This document shows positions 55,171 to 64,000 of a DNA stretch of 64,000 nt, in pieces (position 1 is the first letter of the stretch; each line of letters begins with the position of its first letter). The notes beneath the pieces are model-generated. The model saw nothing but the letters and a program-made list of their open reading frames with translations. It did not search any database and had not been told where the DNA came from. The position numbers were made by a program, and so were the translations under genes. Origin of the DNA: Megamerina dolium. Taxonomy: Eukaryota > Arthropoda > Insecta > Diptera > Megamerinidae. The stretch lies in NCBI GenBank assembly GCA_963854835.1, contig OY978526.1:71086418-71150417 (forward strand), read 5' to 3'.

Positions 55171-56086
55171 CCAGGGCGGTCCCATAACTACCCAACCTGG
55201 CATATAGATGGCGGCAGTAGTTTGAAAAAAATTACTTTCGTGAAAAGTGGCAACCTTATAAAACATATGTTTTAAGTTTCAATACACAACGTTGTTTAGT
55301 ATTTTTTTTTTGGAGCCATCGAAAGTTAACGACTTCAGTGAATTTGTAAACATGGAAAAAATTGGTCACCGTTATGTAATTCAATACTTTCATTTGAAAG
55401 GTCTCAGTCCAACGAATATTAAAGCCGAACTAGATTCTAATCTGCGGGAGTCTGCTCCTTTGTTTACAACCATAAAATATTGGGTGGCAGAGTTTAAATG
55501 AGGTCGTACTAACTGCCAAGACGAACACCGTAGTGGTCGACCAATTGAGGTGGCCACACCAGAAATGGTTAAGAAAATCCACAAAATGGTATTGGATGAT
55601 CGCCGGCTGAAGCTGCGTGAGCTAAGTGAAATGACAGGCATTTCAAAAAGTGCTATACATCGTATATTGACCGAAAATTTGGAGATGAAAAGCTGTGTCA
55701 AGGTGGGTGCCACGTTTGCTCACAATAGAACAAAAACACCAGTTCACACATCAGCTATAGCGATTAAAATCAATGAGTTAAAGCTCAAATTGCTTCAGCA
55801 CGTACCCTATTCGCTAGATTTAGTTCCTTCGGATTATTTTGTACTTCTAAATTTAAAAATGGCTTGTTGGTAGAAGATTTGCAAACAATGAAGAGGTGGA
55901 GTCTGCGCTGCATGGCTATTTTAATGAGCTAGACAGGTCATACTATAAACAGGGTATCGAAGCTATAGAATATCGCTGGGAAAATTGTATAGAGCTAAAA
56001 GGAGATTATGTTGAGAAATAAACAAAAATTTTCCCAAATTTGTTGTGTTTTCTTTGTTAGGTCGGGTAGTTCTGGGACCACCCTCG
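55171..56086 (+). mobile_element. mariner element (irritans type), internally deleted
   Basis: 916 bp between TA (55169-55170) and TA (56087-56088). Ends CCAGGGCGGTCCCATAACTA and, inverted, CGAGGGTGGTCCCAGAACTA. N-terminal half: MEKIGHRYVIQYFHLKGLSP, VAEFK then a stop, PIEVATPEMVKKIHKMVLDD, TGISKSAIHRILTENLEM. It then skips to HTSAIAIKINELKLKLLQH and ends LNLKMACW. Both middle catalytic blocks are missing. Confidence 0.82.
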
Positions 56087-56224
56087 TAAGTTCCTGCAAC
56101 AAATGGATGGTCCAAAGCTGGTACAAGCGACCCAAGAAGCAATATTTAATATTTAGGGGTCATTTTTTTGGGGGATATACATGCAATTTTTTTTTTTTAT
56201 TATTTATATTATAACACTATATCT

Positions 56225-56590
56225 CGTTAATGGTATAAAAAATATAAAAATGGTTTAAAATATAATCGATTATTCGAAATGCCAAAATTATTGGTGGAAT
56301 GATAAGATTGATAATTATTGTGTTCAATGAGCGTGTTATATTATGGATTTGATTTTTGTATTTATATTTCTTCAAGTTTACATATACAAACATTATGAAT
56401 TCAGTATTCGTTTTAAGGTTAAAATGAAAACCACAATAGAATTGCGACTTATATGGATGCTTTTCATTGTATTGGTTCTACGAGAACCAAGTAAGGTGAA
56501 ATCTATTTAATTTATTTCTATTTTTGTTTTCCTAGTTCTATTCATGCTATATCAATTTTTCATTTTATTTACAGATATTTGATAATAATA
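56225..56590 (+). pseudogene. 5' fragment of a DUF1091 gene (duplicate of gene A promoter, exon 1, intron 1)
   Basis: About 200 bp of upstream sequence, the whole of exon 1 (56424-56495, MKTTIELRLI...), intron 1 (donor GTGAAA, acceptor TTTACAG) and only the first ~9 bases of exon 2 (ATATTTGAT) match gene A at 13952-14330 closely. Exon 1 differs from gene A at two bases by eye. After that it breaks off into unrelated sequence. A transcript could start here but would encode little beyond a signal peptide. Confidence 0.85.
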
Positions 56591-56636
56591 AAACTTGATA
56601 ATTTGATAAAAGAAAAATGCAAATTTTTTCTAAGAA

Positions 56637-57285
56637 TCAGTGTAGATAAAGACAAATTATGTTCGGGGGAAATGTCGAATAGAAAAAATTATCGGGGGTC
56701 GTCTTCACGTTTTGCCCCTTTAGAGGTGAAATAGAAATTAGAAAGAAATTATAAAACCGCTCTCTTCCAACATTAGACCTTATGCGCCCGTGGGACGAGA
56801 TTGATTGATTAATTAGAGCCTGCATGAGCGCATGGTATATTCACTTCGGTCAGATGTTTGTAACCACTTGAAAGAAGATCCGAAGATAACCAAGGTATTG
56901 GAGGGTGAGTTACATATGGACATCATGTGTGATATCATATCCTGATGATTGCGATATCGATGTCTCTATCGCCGAACCATCACCCAAAAAAGAGCTAAAG
57001 TTATATTTTTGAATAAATTATGAAAGAATGAATAAAAAGTTGCATATTTCAAGGGGACCTATTTGTTTTGGACTGTGGACTTTTACGTTCATTGTGTAAA
57101 GATTTTGTCTGAGAACACCCCTAGTGAAATTTTCTAGCGAATAATTTTCTAGAACACTTTAACCCTCTAGCGACCTTGTAAATGTCATTTTATTCAGACT
57201 CTCCAAAAAGTGGTCAAAAAGAGCCTTCTGTGAGAGAGCTAATGCGTTAAAATGTTCTACAAAATTATTCTCTGTGAAATTTTAC
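56637..57285 (+). repeat. Dispersed repeat block fused to RTE fragment (second copy of 4154-4770)
   Basis: Same content as 4154-4770 in inverse orientation, including CATGGTATATTCACTTCGGT at 56831 and GATATCGATGTCTCTATCGC at 56952. It starts right after the broken gene A duplicate and leads without gap into RTE-8. Confidence 0.7.
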
Positions 57286-57806
57286 TATATGTACCTACAA
57301 AACTCATTCGACTTTGCAGAATGACACTACTTAACTCTCGTTGTGCAGTGAAAATTGGGAAGGACCTCTCCCCTCCGTTCAATACCGAACCAGGTTTCAG
57401 ACAAAGTGATTCTTTATCGTGTGGCTTCTTCAATCTTATTATGGAGAAAATTATACGAGCTCCAGATTTACGACATAATCTTCAAGAAAAGTGTCGGCGT
57501 ATATCGACGATATTGACATAATCGATATCAACTCGCGAGCAGTCAGTGTAGCATTCTCTGAATTGGAACGAGAGTCACGTCGAATGGGTCTTACGGTGAA
57601 CGAGGGCGACACGAAGTACCTAGTATCAACAAACAAAGAGTCCCGGCGTCTTGGACAGCACGTCACTGTTGACATTTACTCTTTCGAGGTGGTGAAGGAC
57701 TTCGTCTATCTTGGAACCAGCATTAACAACTGTAATGACATCAGCCTGGAGATCATGCGTAGAATAACTCTTACTAACAGGTGTTACTTTGGGCTGAGTA
57801 AGCAAT
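57286..57806 (+). mobile_element. RTE-type fragment (copy RTE-8), truncated at both ends
   Basis: Begins at AAAACTCATTCGACTTTGCA, the same breakpoint as RTE-2 at 4153. It carries AVKIGKDLSPPFNTEPGF, a frameshift in the YADD region, MGLTVNEGDTKYLVSTNKES and FVYLGTSINNCNDISLE, and stops at GAGTAAGCAATTG. No 3' tail. Confidence 0.78.
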
Positions 57807-57981
57807 TGTGTAGTTGAGAGTAATTGAGAAATATTCGGTAGAACATAGAAAATTTGTAATTGGAAGAAAAGTACGTTTTTATTTTGTATTATTCTTAGTT
57901 ACAACAACTCTCACCAATCTTTAATATGTGCTTATGGTATTTAATCAAAATTCTGACGAGCAAAACTAGAAGATGAGCATT

Positions 57982-58777
57982 TTATTTATTCATCTTTTTA
58001 TAATCCTTATAACTGGCACTGATATCCGTTGATAGCACTAACTTTTCATTGCCATACCACATAGATATTACTGCATACTCACCGGTATCAATTGGATATT
58101 TGTTTAAAAATCCCGATTCGTCTACGTCAAATGAATCCACAATGATATCTTCTCCAGGCTTATTCAAATAAAAACGGTTTAAAGCGTTCTTTTTTAAATG
58201 TATATACCAGAATGCTTACCTTATAAGGACACGTATGATTGAAATTGATATGATTCCTTACTTCATAAAATATCACAAAAAGTACCATATATTTTTTGGG
58301 TCGTCGAAAAAAATCACACATATCTACTGTCATATCGTACAGAAAGGGATGCCAACCGTTTGCTTTCTTCATTATTTTGAAATGGACCTGAATATTACAG
58401 AGTATAATAATTAATACGATATTTAGGGTTATGTTTGTATAAATATATACTTACTCGGAATGTATTTATGACCTTTTTAACATGAATTTTTATTGAGATA
58501 GGAGCTCTGTTGCGGTCTACAGCTTTAATGCGGCATTCTTTAATTTCAGCAACACTTTGATCATACAATGTACAATTTGCATTGGAAAATCGTATCAATG
58601 CATTGATCTACATATAAGTAAATGTAACAAAGCAGAAGGGGCAAAAGAGGGCAAATATAAATTGTCGTGAATTTAATATTGTATATGTAATATGCACTTT
58701 CTCACCTTCTGAATTTGTTGTAGTATTATTAATAATATTAATAGATTTATGTAGAGTAGCTTTCCAATAGTCATCAT
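57982..58777 (-). CDS. DUF1091 (DM8) secreted protein, gene D, four exons
   Basis: Exons in transcript order: 58777-58706, 58607-58455, 58387-58220, 58158-57982, giving 189 residues, all introns phase 0. Donors are GTGAGA, GTAAGT and GTAAGC; acceptors end TGTAG, ATTCAG and AATAAG. Two ATGs open the frame (58777 and 58774); the first is used here. Signal peptide MMTIGKLLYINLLILLIILQ. The core shows RFSNANCTLYD, KECRIKAVDRNRAPISI, KKANGWHPFLYD, VDMCDFFRRPKKY and NHTCPY. The fifth cysteine at the end of exon 2 is Phe here. Exons 2-3 resemble gene A (VHFK-MKKANGWHPFLYDM), exon 4 starts PGEDIIVDS. Gene E lies head to head 3.4 kb away, with two transposons between. Confidence 0.83.
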
Positions 58778-59017
58778 TTTTACCAATATTCACTTTATAT
58801 ATGATGTAGTTGGATTTTATATTCAGTCATAAATAATTTGCGATGTTAATTAATTACTGAATACACTTTATTATTGCTTTTCTGATAATTGACAATATTA
58901 CCAACATCTAACATTTATCTAACATAAATCAGTAATAATAAAATTAGTCGTTAGGAAATAGTAGTTTCGAAAAACCCATTAACAAAATTTTTGTCTGTGT
59001 TTGAGTTTTTAATATGT

Positions 59018-60282
59018 AAAGGGTTATCCATTTTGCGGTTTCAAAAGTAAATGTAAATAAAACACATATAAAATATTTTTTATCATGATATTTCTTTTTT
59101 ATTATAAAGTTTGAACGTTGACATTATGTGTGAAATACTACATCATTTAAATGACCACCACGCGAATTGTTGCAAGCATCGATTCTTTTGAGGTAATTTT
59201 CGACCACTTTTTGACACATATTGGGCGGTACCTCAGCCATAACGTGACGAATGTTGGTTTTTAGGTGCTCAAGAGTTAAAGGTTTATCTGCATAAACACG
59301 GTCTTTCGCGTAGCCCCACAAAAAAAAGTCAAGCGGTGTCAAATCGCATGATCTTGGTGGCCACTTGATATCGCCACGACGAGAAATTACGCGGCCAGAA
59401 AATTTCTCTTGCAATAAAGCCATATTCGCTCGAGTTGTGTGGCATGTGGCACCGTCTTGTTGAAACCACATATTCTCTAAGGCAAAAAAAAGTCGGTTAT
59501 CATATGACCATAACACTCCGAATTGACGGTGACAGTCGTTCCATCGTCGTTTTCGAAGAAGTAAGGTCCAATCACACCTCCGGACCAAATAGCGCACCAA
59601 GCAGTGACTTTTTGTGGATGTAGTGGCCTCTTTTCAATTACTTGAGGATTCTCAGAACCCCAAATACGAAAATTTTGTTTGTTAACATACCCACCGAGTG
59701 AGAAATGTGCTTCGTCGCTGAAGAAAATTTTGTTCGAAAAATCGCCGTCCACCGCCTGTTGTTCAAGCACCCATTCGACGTATCTACGACGTTGTGAATG
59801 GTCAGCTGGCTTCAGTTGTTGTGTCAGCTGGATTTTATATGGATGTAGGTGTAGATTCAAATGCAAAATACGCCATAATGTGCCGTAAGACAGTCCTAAT
59901 TCCTGAGAACGACGAGGAATCGACACATTCGGGTCTTCTGCAACACTTTCACTTACAGCAGCGATATTTTCGGTGGTACGAGCGAAACGATGATGCACAG
60001 GCCTTACAATATCTGTAACCGATCCAGTCTCTTCATATTTCTTCACAATTTTGCCAATTGCTTGCGTAGTTGGACGATTATGTAAACCATAATCTCCTCT
60101 TAGAGCACGATATGTGGCTGTGGCAGAATCACCATTTTTGTAGTAGGTTTTTACAATTTTAATGCGTTGTGCGATAGTTAAGCGATCCATTTTCGCAAAT
60201 GTCAGACTTTGAACTGAAAAAGAAAGAAATTGTTTTAACAACTCAGTTTGACAGATGTCGAATTCTAGCCCTATACTTTTGA
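59018..60282 (-). mobile_element. rosa-type (DD41D) mariner relative, copy 2
   Basis: 3' end AGGGTTATCCATTTTGCGGT at 59020 on the plus strand matches the right end of copy 1. The 5' end agrees with copy 1 up to CTATACTTTTGA (60271-60282), after which the sequences part, so this terminus is damaged. It lies ~240 bp upstream of gene D and could contribute to its promoter region. Confidence 0.8.
59124..60190 (-). pseudogene. rosa-type DD41D transposase with a 19-bp deletion
   Basis: From ATG 60190 the frame equals copy 1 (39704) almost residue for residue, including FFSDEAHFSLGG. Around 59480 a 19-bp deletion relative to copy 1 shifts the frame, and MWFQQDGATCHT and WPPRSCDLTPLDFFLWG follow in the next frame. 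It has eight T in the run where copy 1 has nine, and two extra residues (VT) before VNSECYGHM. Neither copy can make a whole transposase. Confidence 0.85.
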
Positions 60283-60588
60283 CTACCGCCACTCTCAGGG
60301 TGCCCTTACAAGGACACAAGGATATAACCTACTACCATTCATTTTCGATTTTCAACATTTTTCCTGAACGTATACTATATTTACCCATGATCTCCATCTC
60401 TGAGAGAGTTCCAAAGAAATGGTGTGAGGGGAAAAATTAATGAATACCGGTTTTATATTTTAGCCCTCAAGCGGCAACTTCTGGAAAACTGTGGGAATAT
60501 TTATCCTTTTTTCCGCATTTTTATTTTTTAATTTTTAGCTCGATTTGACACCATTTACTTCACTGCACGACTTCAAATTTTTGATTTA

Positions 60589-61752
60589 CCTGGGCGGTCG
60601 CAGAACTACCCGACCTGACATATAGATAGCGGCAGTAATTTGAAAAAAAATTACTTTGGTGAAAAGTAGCACCATATGTTTTAAGTTTCAAGGCGCCACG
60701 TTGTTTAGTATTTTTTGGAGCCATCGAAAGTTAACGACCTCAGTGAATTTGTAAACATGGAAGAAATTGGTCATCGTTCTGTAATTCAATACTTTCATTT
60801 GCAAGGTCTCAGTCCAACGAATCTTAAAGCCTAACTAGATTCTAATATGGGGGAGTCTGCTTTACGACTATAAAATATTGGGTGGCAGAGTTTAAACGTG
60901 GTCGTACGAGCTGCCAAGACGAACAAACACCGAAGTGGTCGACGAATTGATGATCGCCGGCTGAAGGTGCGTGAGTTAGGTGAAATTACAGGCATTTCAA
61001 AAAGTGCTACACATCATCTATGGACCGAAAATTTGGAGATGAAAAACCTGAGTGCAAGATGGGTGCCGCGTTTGCTACAGAGTGTTTGGCGATGTTGACA
61101 GTAATAAAGCCGAGTTTTTGCGTCGATTCGTAACCATGGATGAGACATGGGTCCACCACTTCACACCTGAGACAAAGGAGCAGTCAAAACAGTGGACTAA
61201 AAGGGGAGAATCATGTCTAAAGAAGGCGAAGACAGTTCCATCTGTAGGCAAGGTTATAGCGTCTGTTTTTTGGGATGCACGTGGGATATTTTTTATGGAT
61301 TATCATCAAAAACGAAAAACAATCTACGGCTAGTGATGAAATTAAAAAAAAAGGCCGCATTTGGCGCAAAAGAAAATGTTGTTTCATCAAGACAATTCAC
61401 CAGTTCACACATCCGCTATTTGGCGATGGCCAAAATCAATGAGTTAAAGCTCGAATTGCTTCAGCACGCACCTTATTCGCCAGATTTAGCTCCTTCGGTT
61501 TATTTTCTATTTCCAAATTTGGAAAAATCGCATGGTGGTAGAAGATTTGCAAACAATGAAGAGGTGGAGTCTGCGTTAGATGGCTATTTTAATGATCTAG
61601 ACAGTTCATACTATAAACAGTGTATCGAAGCTATATAATATCGCTGGGAAAAGTGTATAGAGCTGAAAAGAGATTATGTTGCAAAATAAAGAAAAATTTT
61701 CCCAAATTTGTTGTTTTCTTTGTTAGGTCGGGTAGCTCTGGGACCACCCTCG
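60589..61752 (+). mobile_element. mariner element (irritans type), frameshifted
   Basis: 1164 bp. Left end CCTGGGCGGTCGCAGAACTA after TA; right end inverse CGAGGGTGGTCCCAGAGCTA. Text: MEEIGHRSVIQYFHLQGLSP, a frameshift, DDRRLKVRELGEITGISKSA, FLRRFVTMDETWVHHFTPET (first Asp), VIASVFWDARGIFFMDY, a frameshift, HQDNSPVHTS-like text (second Asp, about 61388), HAPYSPDLAPSVYFLFPN (third Asp changed to Val) and YFNDLDSSYYKQCIEAI. The most complete of the three irritans copies. Confidence 0.82.
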
Positions 61753-62178
61753 TTTATTGATTTTCAATAAAGAAAATGTTTGTTCAAAATTGACGAAAAA
61801 CAACGTGTATCCATTTTTAATGCAGTGTTTAAAATTATGGAATGAAGATAATGAAATAAGGAATTGGGTTCACACCACAATCACACCTAACCCCTCCCCT
61901 TTACAAAAATATTAATTAAAAATGATCGTGAACTTGAAAATGCTAATTTTAAATTGTGATCGTATTGATTAAAAACTCCAAAATATTTAATCAAAAGCGC
62001 TTTATGGGTCATTTAATCTGCATATTATTTATATAGATTTTTGATAATATTAAAACCATTAGTATTGCAATTGAGAAGTATTTGAAGTGTGAAATAACTT
62101 GATTTTTGATTAAAAATTATCAGAAAAAAATTGTACATTATATGTTTGATGAATTATTTCAACAGATCACCTTCAAAT
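61753..62178. other. Upstream region of gene E
   Basis: AT-rich, free of recognisable transposon sequence. It should contain the gene E promoter; no clear TATA or initiator could be singled out. Confidence 0.4.
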
Positions 62179-63033
62179 ATGGTGGCAATCTCGACTAGAA
62201 ATGTGATTTGCATCACATATATGATATTTCTTTTACTACAGAATATTCATTTGGTAAGAATTTCAATATTTTTTTGATTAAATGAGTACATTTTTGATTA
62301 CAATACATTTGCATATACTTTTAGATGCACACTTTATTCCGATTTACCAATTTAAAATGTGATATATATGATAAAGATATTGGTGAATTAAGAGAATGTC
62401 GTATAAAGGCCATAAGTAGGGATAGAGCTCCATTATCAATGCGCGTTAAACTTAAAAGAATAGGTAACAGCTGTACGGTAAGTTGGCAATATATTAATAT
62501 TAATTGGCAATATTTGTACGTATTATTACTGCCTTTATATAGATTCATTTTAAATTGTGGAAAAGGGCTACTGGTTGGCGACCCTTCTTGTACGATTTTA
62601 AACAAGATATTTGTGCTTTCTTGCGACATCCCAAAACGTATTTATTAACCTCTGTATTGTATAGTTATATGCAAAATTATACAAATGTCAATCACACGTG
62701 CCCCTATGCGGTAAGATGAAACTCATGCTTCTTTTACATGGGTTTTGAAACCACTGAAACCGAATCTTTAATTTTTGTTTTTCTACATATCATTCATGCC
62801 TTAAAATTAAAACATTTAACAACACTAATGTATATGAATTTGGAACATTTTGATTTAAGGTCGGCGAGGAATTGATTGTGGATTCATTGGAATTAAATGA
62901 AATGGACGTATTAAGAAAATTTCCATTAGATATTGGTGAATATCGAGGAACATCTATGTGGTATATCAATAAGAAATTAATTGCATCCGTAAACATGACC
63001 GGTACGTTTAGGGATTATAAAAAGATCAACTGA
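62179..63033 (+). CDS. DUF1091 (DM8) secreted protein, gene E, four exons
   Basis: Exons: 62179-62253, 62325-62477, 62543-62710, 62860-63033, giving 189 residues, all introns phase 0 and short (71, 65 and 149 bp). Donors are GTAAGA, GTAAGT and GTAAGA; acceptors end TTTTAG, TATAG and TTTAAG. Signal peptide MVAISTRNVICITYMIFLLL, 17 of 25 exon-1 residues identical to gene B. The core shows RFTNLKCDIYD, RECRIKAISRDRAPLSM, KRATGWRPFLYD, DICAFLRHPKTY and NHTCPY; all five cysteines are present (37, 50, 75, 100, 129). The last exon, VGEELIVDSLELNEMD, resembles B. It is the only plus-strand member, divergent from D. Function unknown; expected to be secreted. Confidence 0.85.
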
Positions 63034-63084
63034 AAGAATTAAAGAAAATAATAAAAATTGAGCTCATATGTAGCTCATATCGCA

Positions 63085-63625
63085 AATGTAGACATTACTG
63101 AATAAAGTGTGAAGAAAGTACTGGCCATTTTTCCCGTAGCATATGGATTCCGTACCAAAAGAATAGCTAATTTCTTGAGGCCAAAAATGAATCAAGACAA
63201 TTTCGAATATCCTGTGCTGAAGTGAAGCGTATTCCAGTAAGGGCAATGTCTGGGCTAAAAGGCGAGTGAGGCAAAACTTCCCACCCGCTGTTTTCCAAAT
63301 AATTTTTAACTGGTCTTGCAACATGAGGCCGAGCCGAGTCTAGACTCATATCTAGTCACATATTCTGGTCGTTTTTCGGGGATTGCTCTCTTCAATCGAA
63401 CCAATTGTATTCGGTACAGGTCCCCTGTGGTCGTCTGATCCCATTTCAATAGCTCATAATAAAACACACCCTTTTGATCCATACTTTGATCCAATGACTT
63501 CTTTTTGTATTGCTCGAGCAACATTTCTGACATGCAAAACCGCCTTTCAAGGTCTCTTGGCTTCAGTTCGTGTGGCACCCAATTTCCTTGCTTTTGAATG
63601 AATCCTGCTGTTTTGATACGTTCGA
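63085..63625 (-). mobile_element. mariner fragment (same lineage as 47666-48540)
   Basis: Minus strand: VPHELKPRDLERRFCMSEML, then a deletion that removes the first Asp, GVFYYELLKWDQTTTGDLYR, IQLVRLKRAIPEKRPEYVTR, SARPHVARPVKNYLENSG and WEVLPHSPFSPDIAL (third Asp region degraded). Confidence 0.7.
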
Positions 63626-63654
63626 AGATAGTTGATTGAGTTATTTCGAAGTTA

Positions 63655-64000
63655 CTGCACCTTCACCACCCACGCCAGCTATAACATTGTCAGGAGAGAC
63701 CGTGATAGAAACACTGGAGGAGGCCTTGAGGTCCTTATAGATAGCTCTCACTTCAGTAACATCAGTGATGACTACCCTAAAAGAATCAACTCTAACTGCT
63801 CTAGCTCGACCGACCTGGCCATAGTGAGTTCCCACCTACTTACATATGCTACGTGGATGGCACACTTTGCTTTCAGTTTAGATCATATACCAATCATAAT
63901 CTCGGTAGATAAAACAGAAGAGTTCATTGTCTCTAAAAAGCGGACGTATATGAATTTGGCAAATGCCAACTGGCCGAAATTCACCGAATTCCCTGAGAGT
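63655..64000 (+). mobile_element. Non-LTR endonuclease fragment, runs off the window
   Basis: Plus-strand text YNIVRRDRDRNTGGGLEVLI (endonuclease opening), an internal gap, then FSLDHIPIIISVDKTEEFIV (the D-H catalytic end of the endonuclease) and KKRTYMNLANANWPKFTEF, the linker to the RT. I/LOA or R1-type by its content. The RT should lie beyond 64000. Confidence 0.6.

Noticed and set aside
1..64000. Endogenous viral or LTR-retrovirus sequence
   Set aside because: No gag, protease, integrase, envelope or viral polymerase motifs and no long terminal repeats were noticed; all RT domains have non-LTR hallmarks.

Overview
The window looks like euchromatic, transposon-rich DNA from a higher dipteran fly, most likely a tephritid fruit fly. 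The evidence is AT-rich DNA with short phase-0 introns, a family of DUF1091 (DM8) secreted-protein genes typical of flies, DD41D 'rosa'-type mariner elements, mauritiana- and irritans-type mariners, and RTE, Jockey and I/LOA-type non-LTR retrotransposons. The species assignment is inference; no rRNA, tRNA or conserved single-copy gene is present to fix it.

Host genes. The only convincing host genes are five paralogous DUF1091 genes, called A to E here. A (13299-14110, minus), B (38858-40979, minus), C (46004-46955, minus), D (57982-58777, minus) and E (62179-63033, plus) all share one four-exon plan: a signal-peptide exon of 72 or 75 bp, then 153 bp, 168 bp and 171-177 bp. Every intron is in phase 0, and all five reading frames are open by manual splicing, giving 187-189 residues. 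A sixth, broken piece (56225-56590, plus) duplicates the promoter region, exon 1 and intron 1 of gene A. D and E are head to head, 3.4 kb apart. Gene B carries a 1.3-kb rosa-type transposon in its first intron.

Mobile DNA, left to right. 0-4.2 kb: a near full-length RTE-type retrotransposon spoiled by one nonsense codon, meeting an inverted fragment of the same family. 4.2-4.8 kb: a dispersed repeat that recurs at 56.6 kb fused to the same RTE truncation point. 4.9-7.7 kb: an RNase H-bearing non-LTR element. 8.3-11.2 kb: two tandem copies of a (GTCC)n-containing repeat with inverted ends. 11.5-13.1 kb: a Tc1-like transposon with an intact DD34E transposase and IR/DR ends. 14.8-15.5 kb: a deleted mariner. 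15.7-18.6 kb: a Jockey-type element whose RT domain is duplicated in frame. 19.6-25.1 kb: an irritans mariner, a Tc3-like element and another mariner. 26-38 kb: mostly decayed retrotransposon pieces, tRNA-headed SINEs, mariner pieces and a clean 523-bp MITE. 39.6 and 59-60 kb: two nearly identical rosa copies, each in or beside a DUF1091 gene. 43.6-44.6 kb: a young 5'-truncated RTE copy with an 11-bp target-site duplication. 47-49 kb and 53-56 kb: further mariners. The window ends inside another non-LTR endonuclease domain.

Reading it together: an old tandem array of small secreted-protein genes has been pulled apart by successive transposon insertions but kept intact, including one gene that tolerates a transposon in its intron. 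No CRISPR array, rRNA, virus-like gene or metabolic gene cluster was seen. All splice sites, identities and repeat boundaries were read by eye from the sequence.
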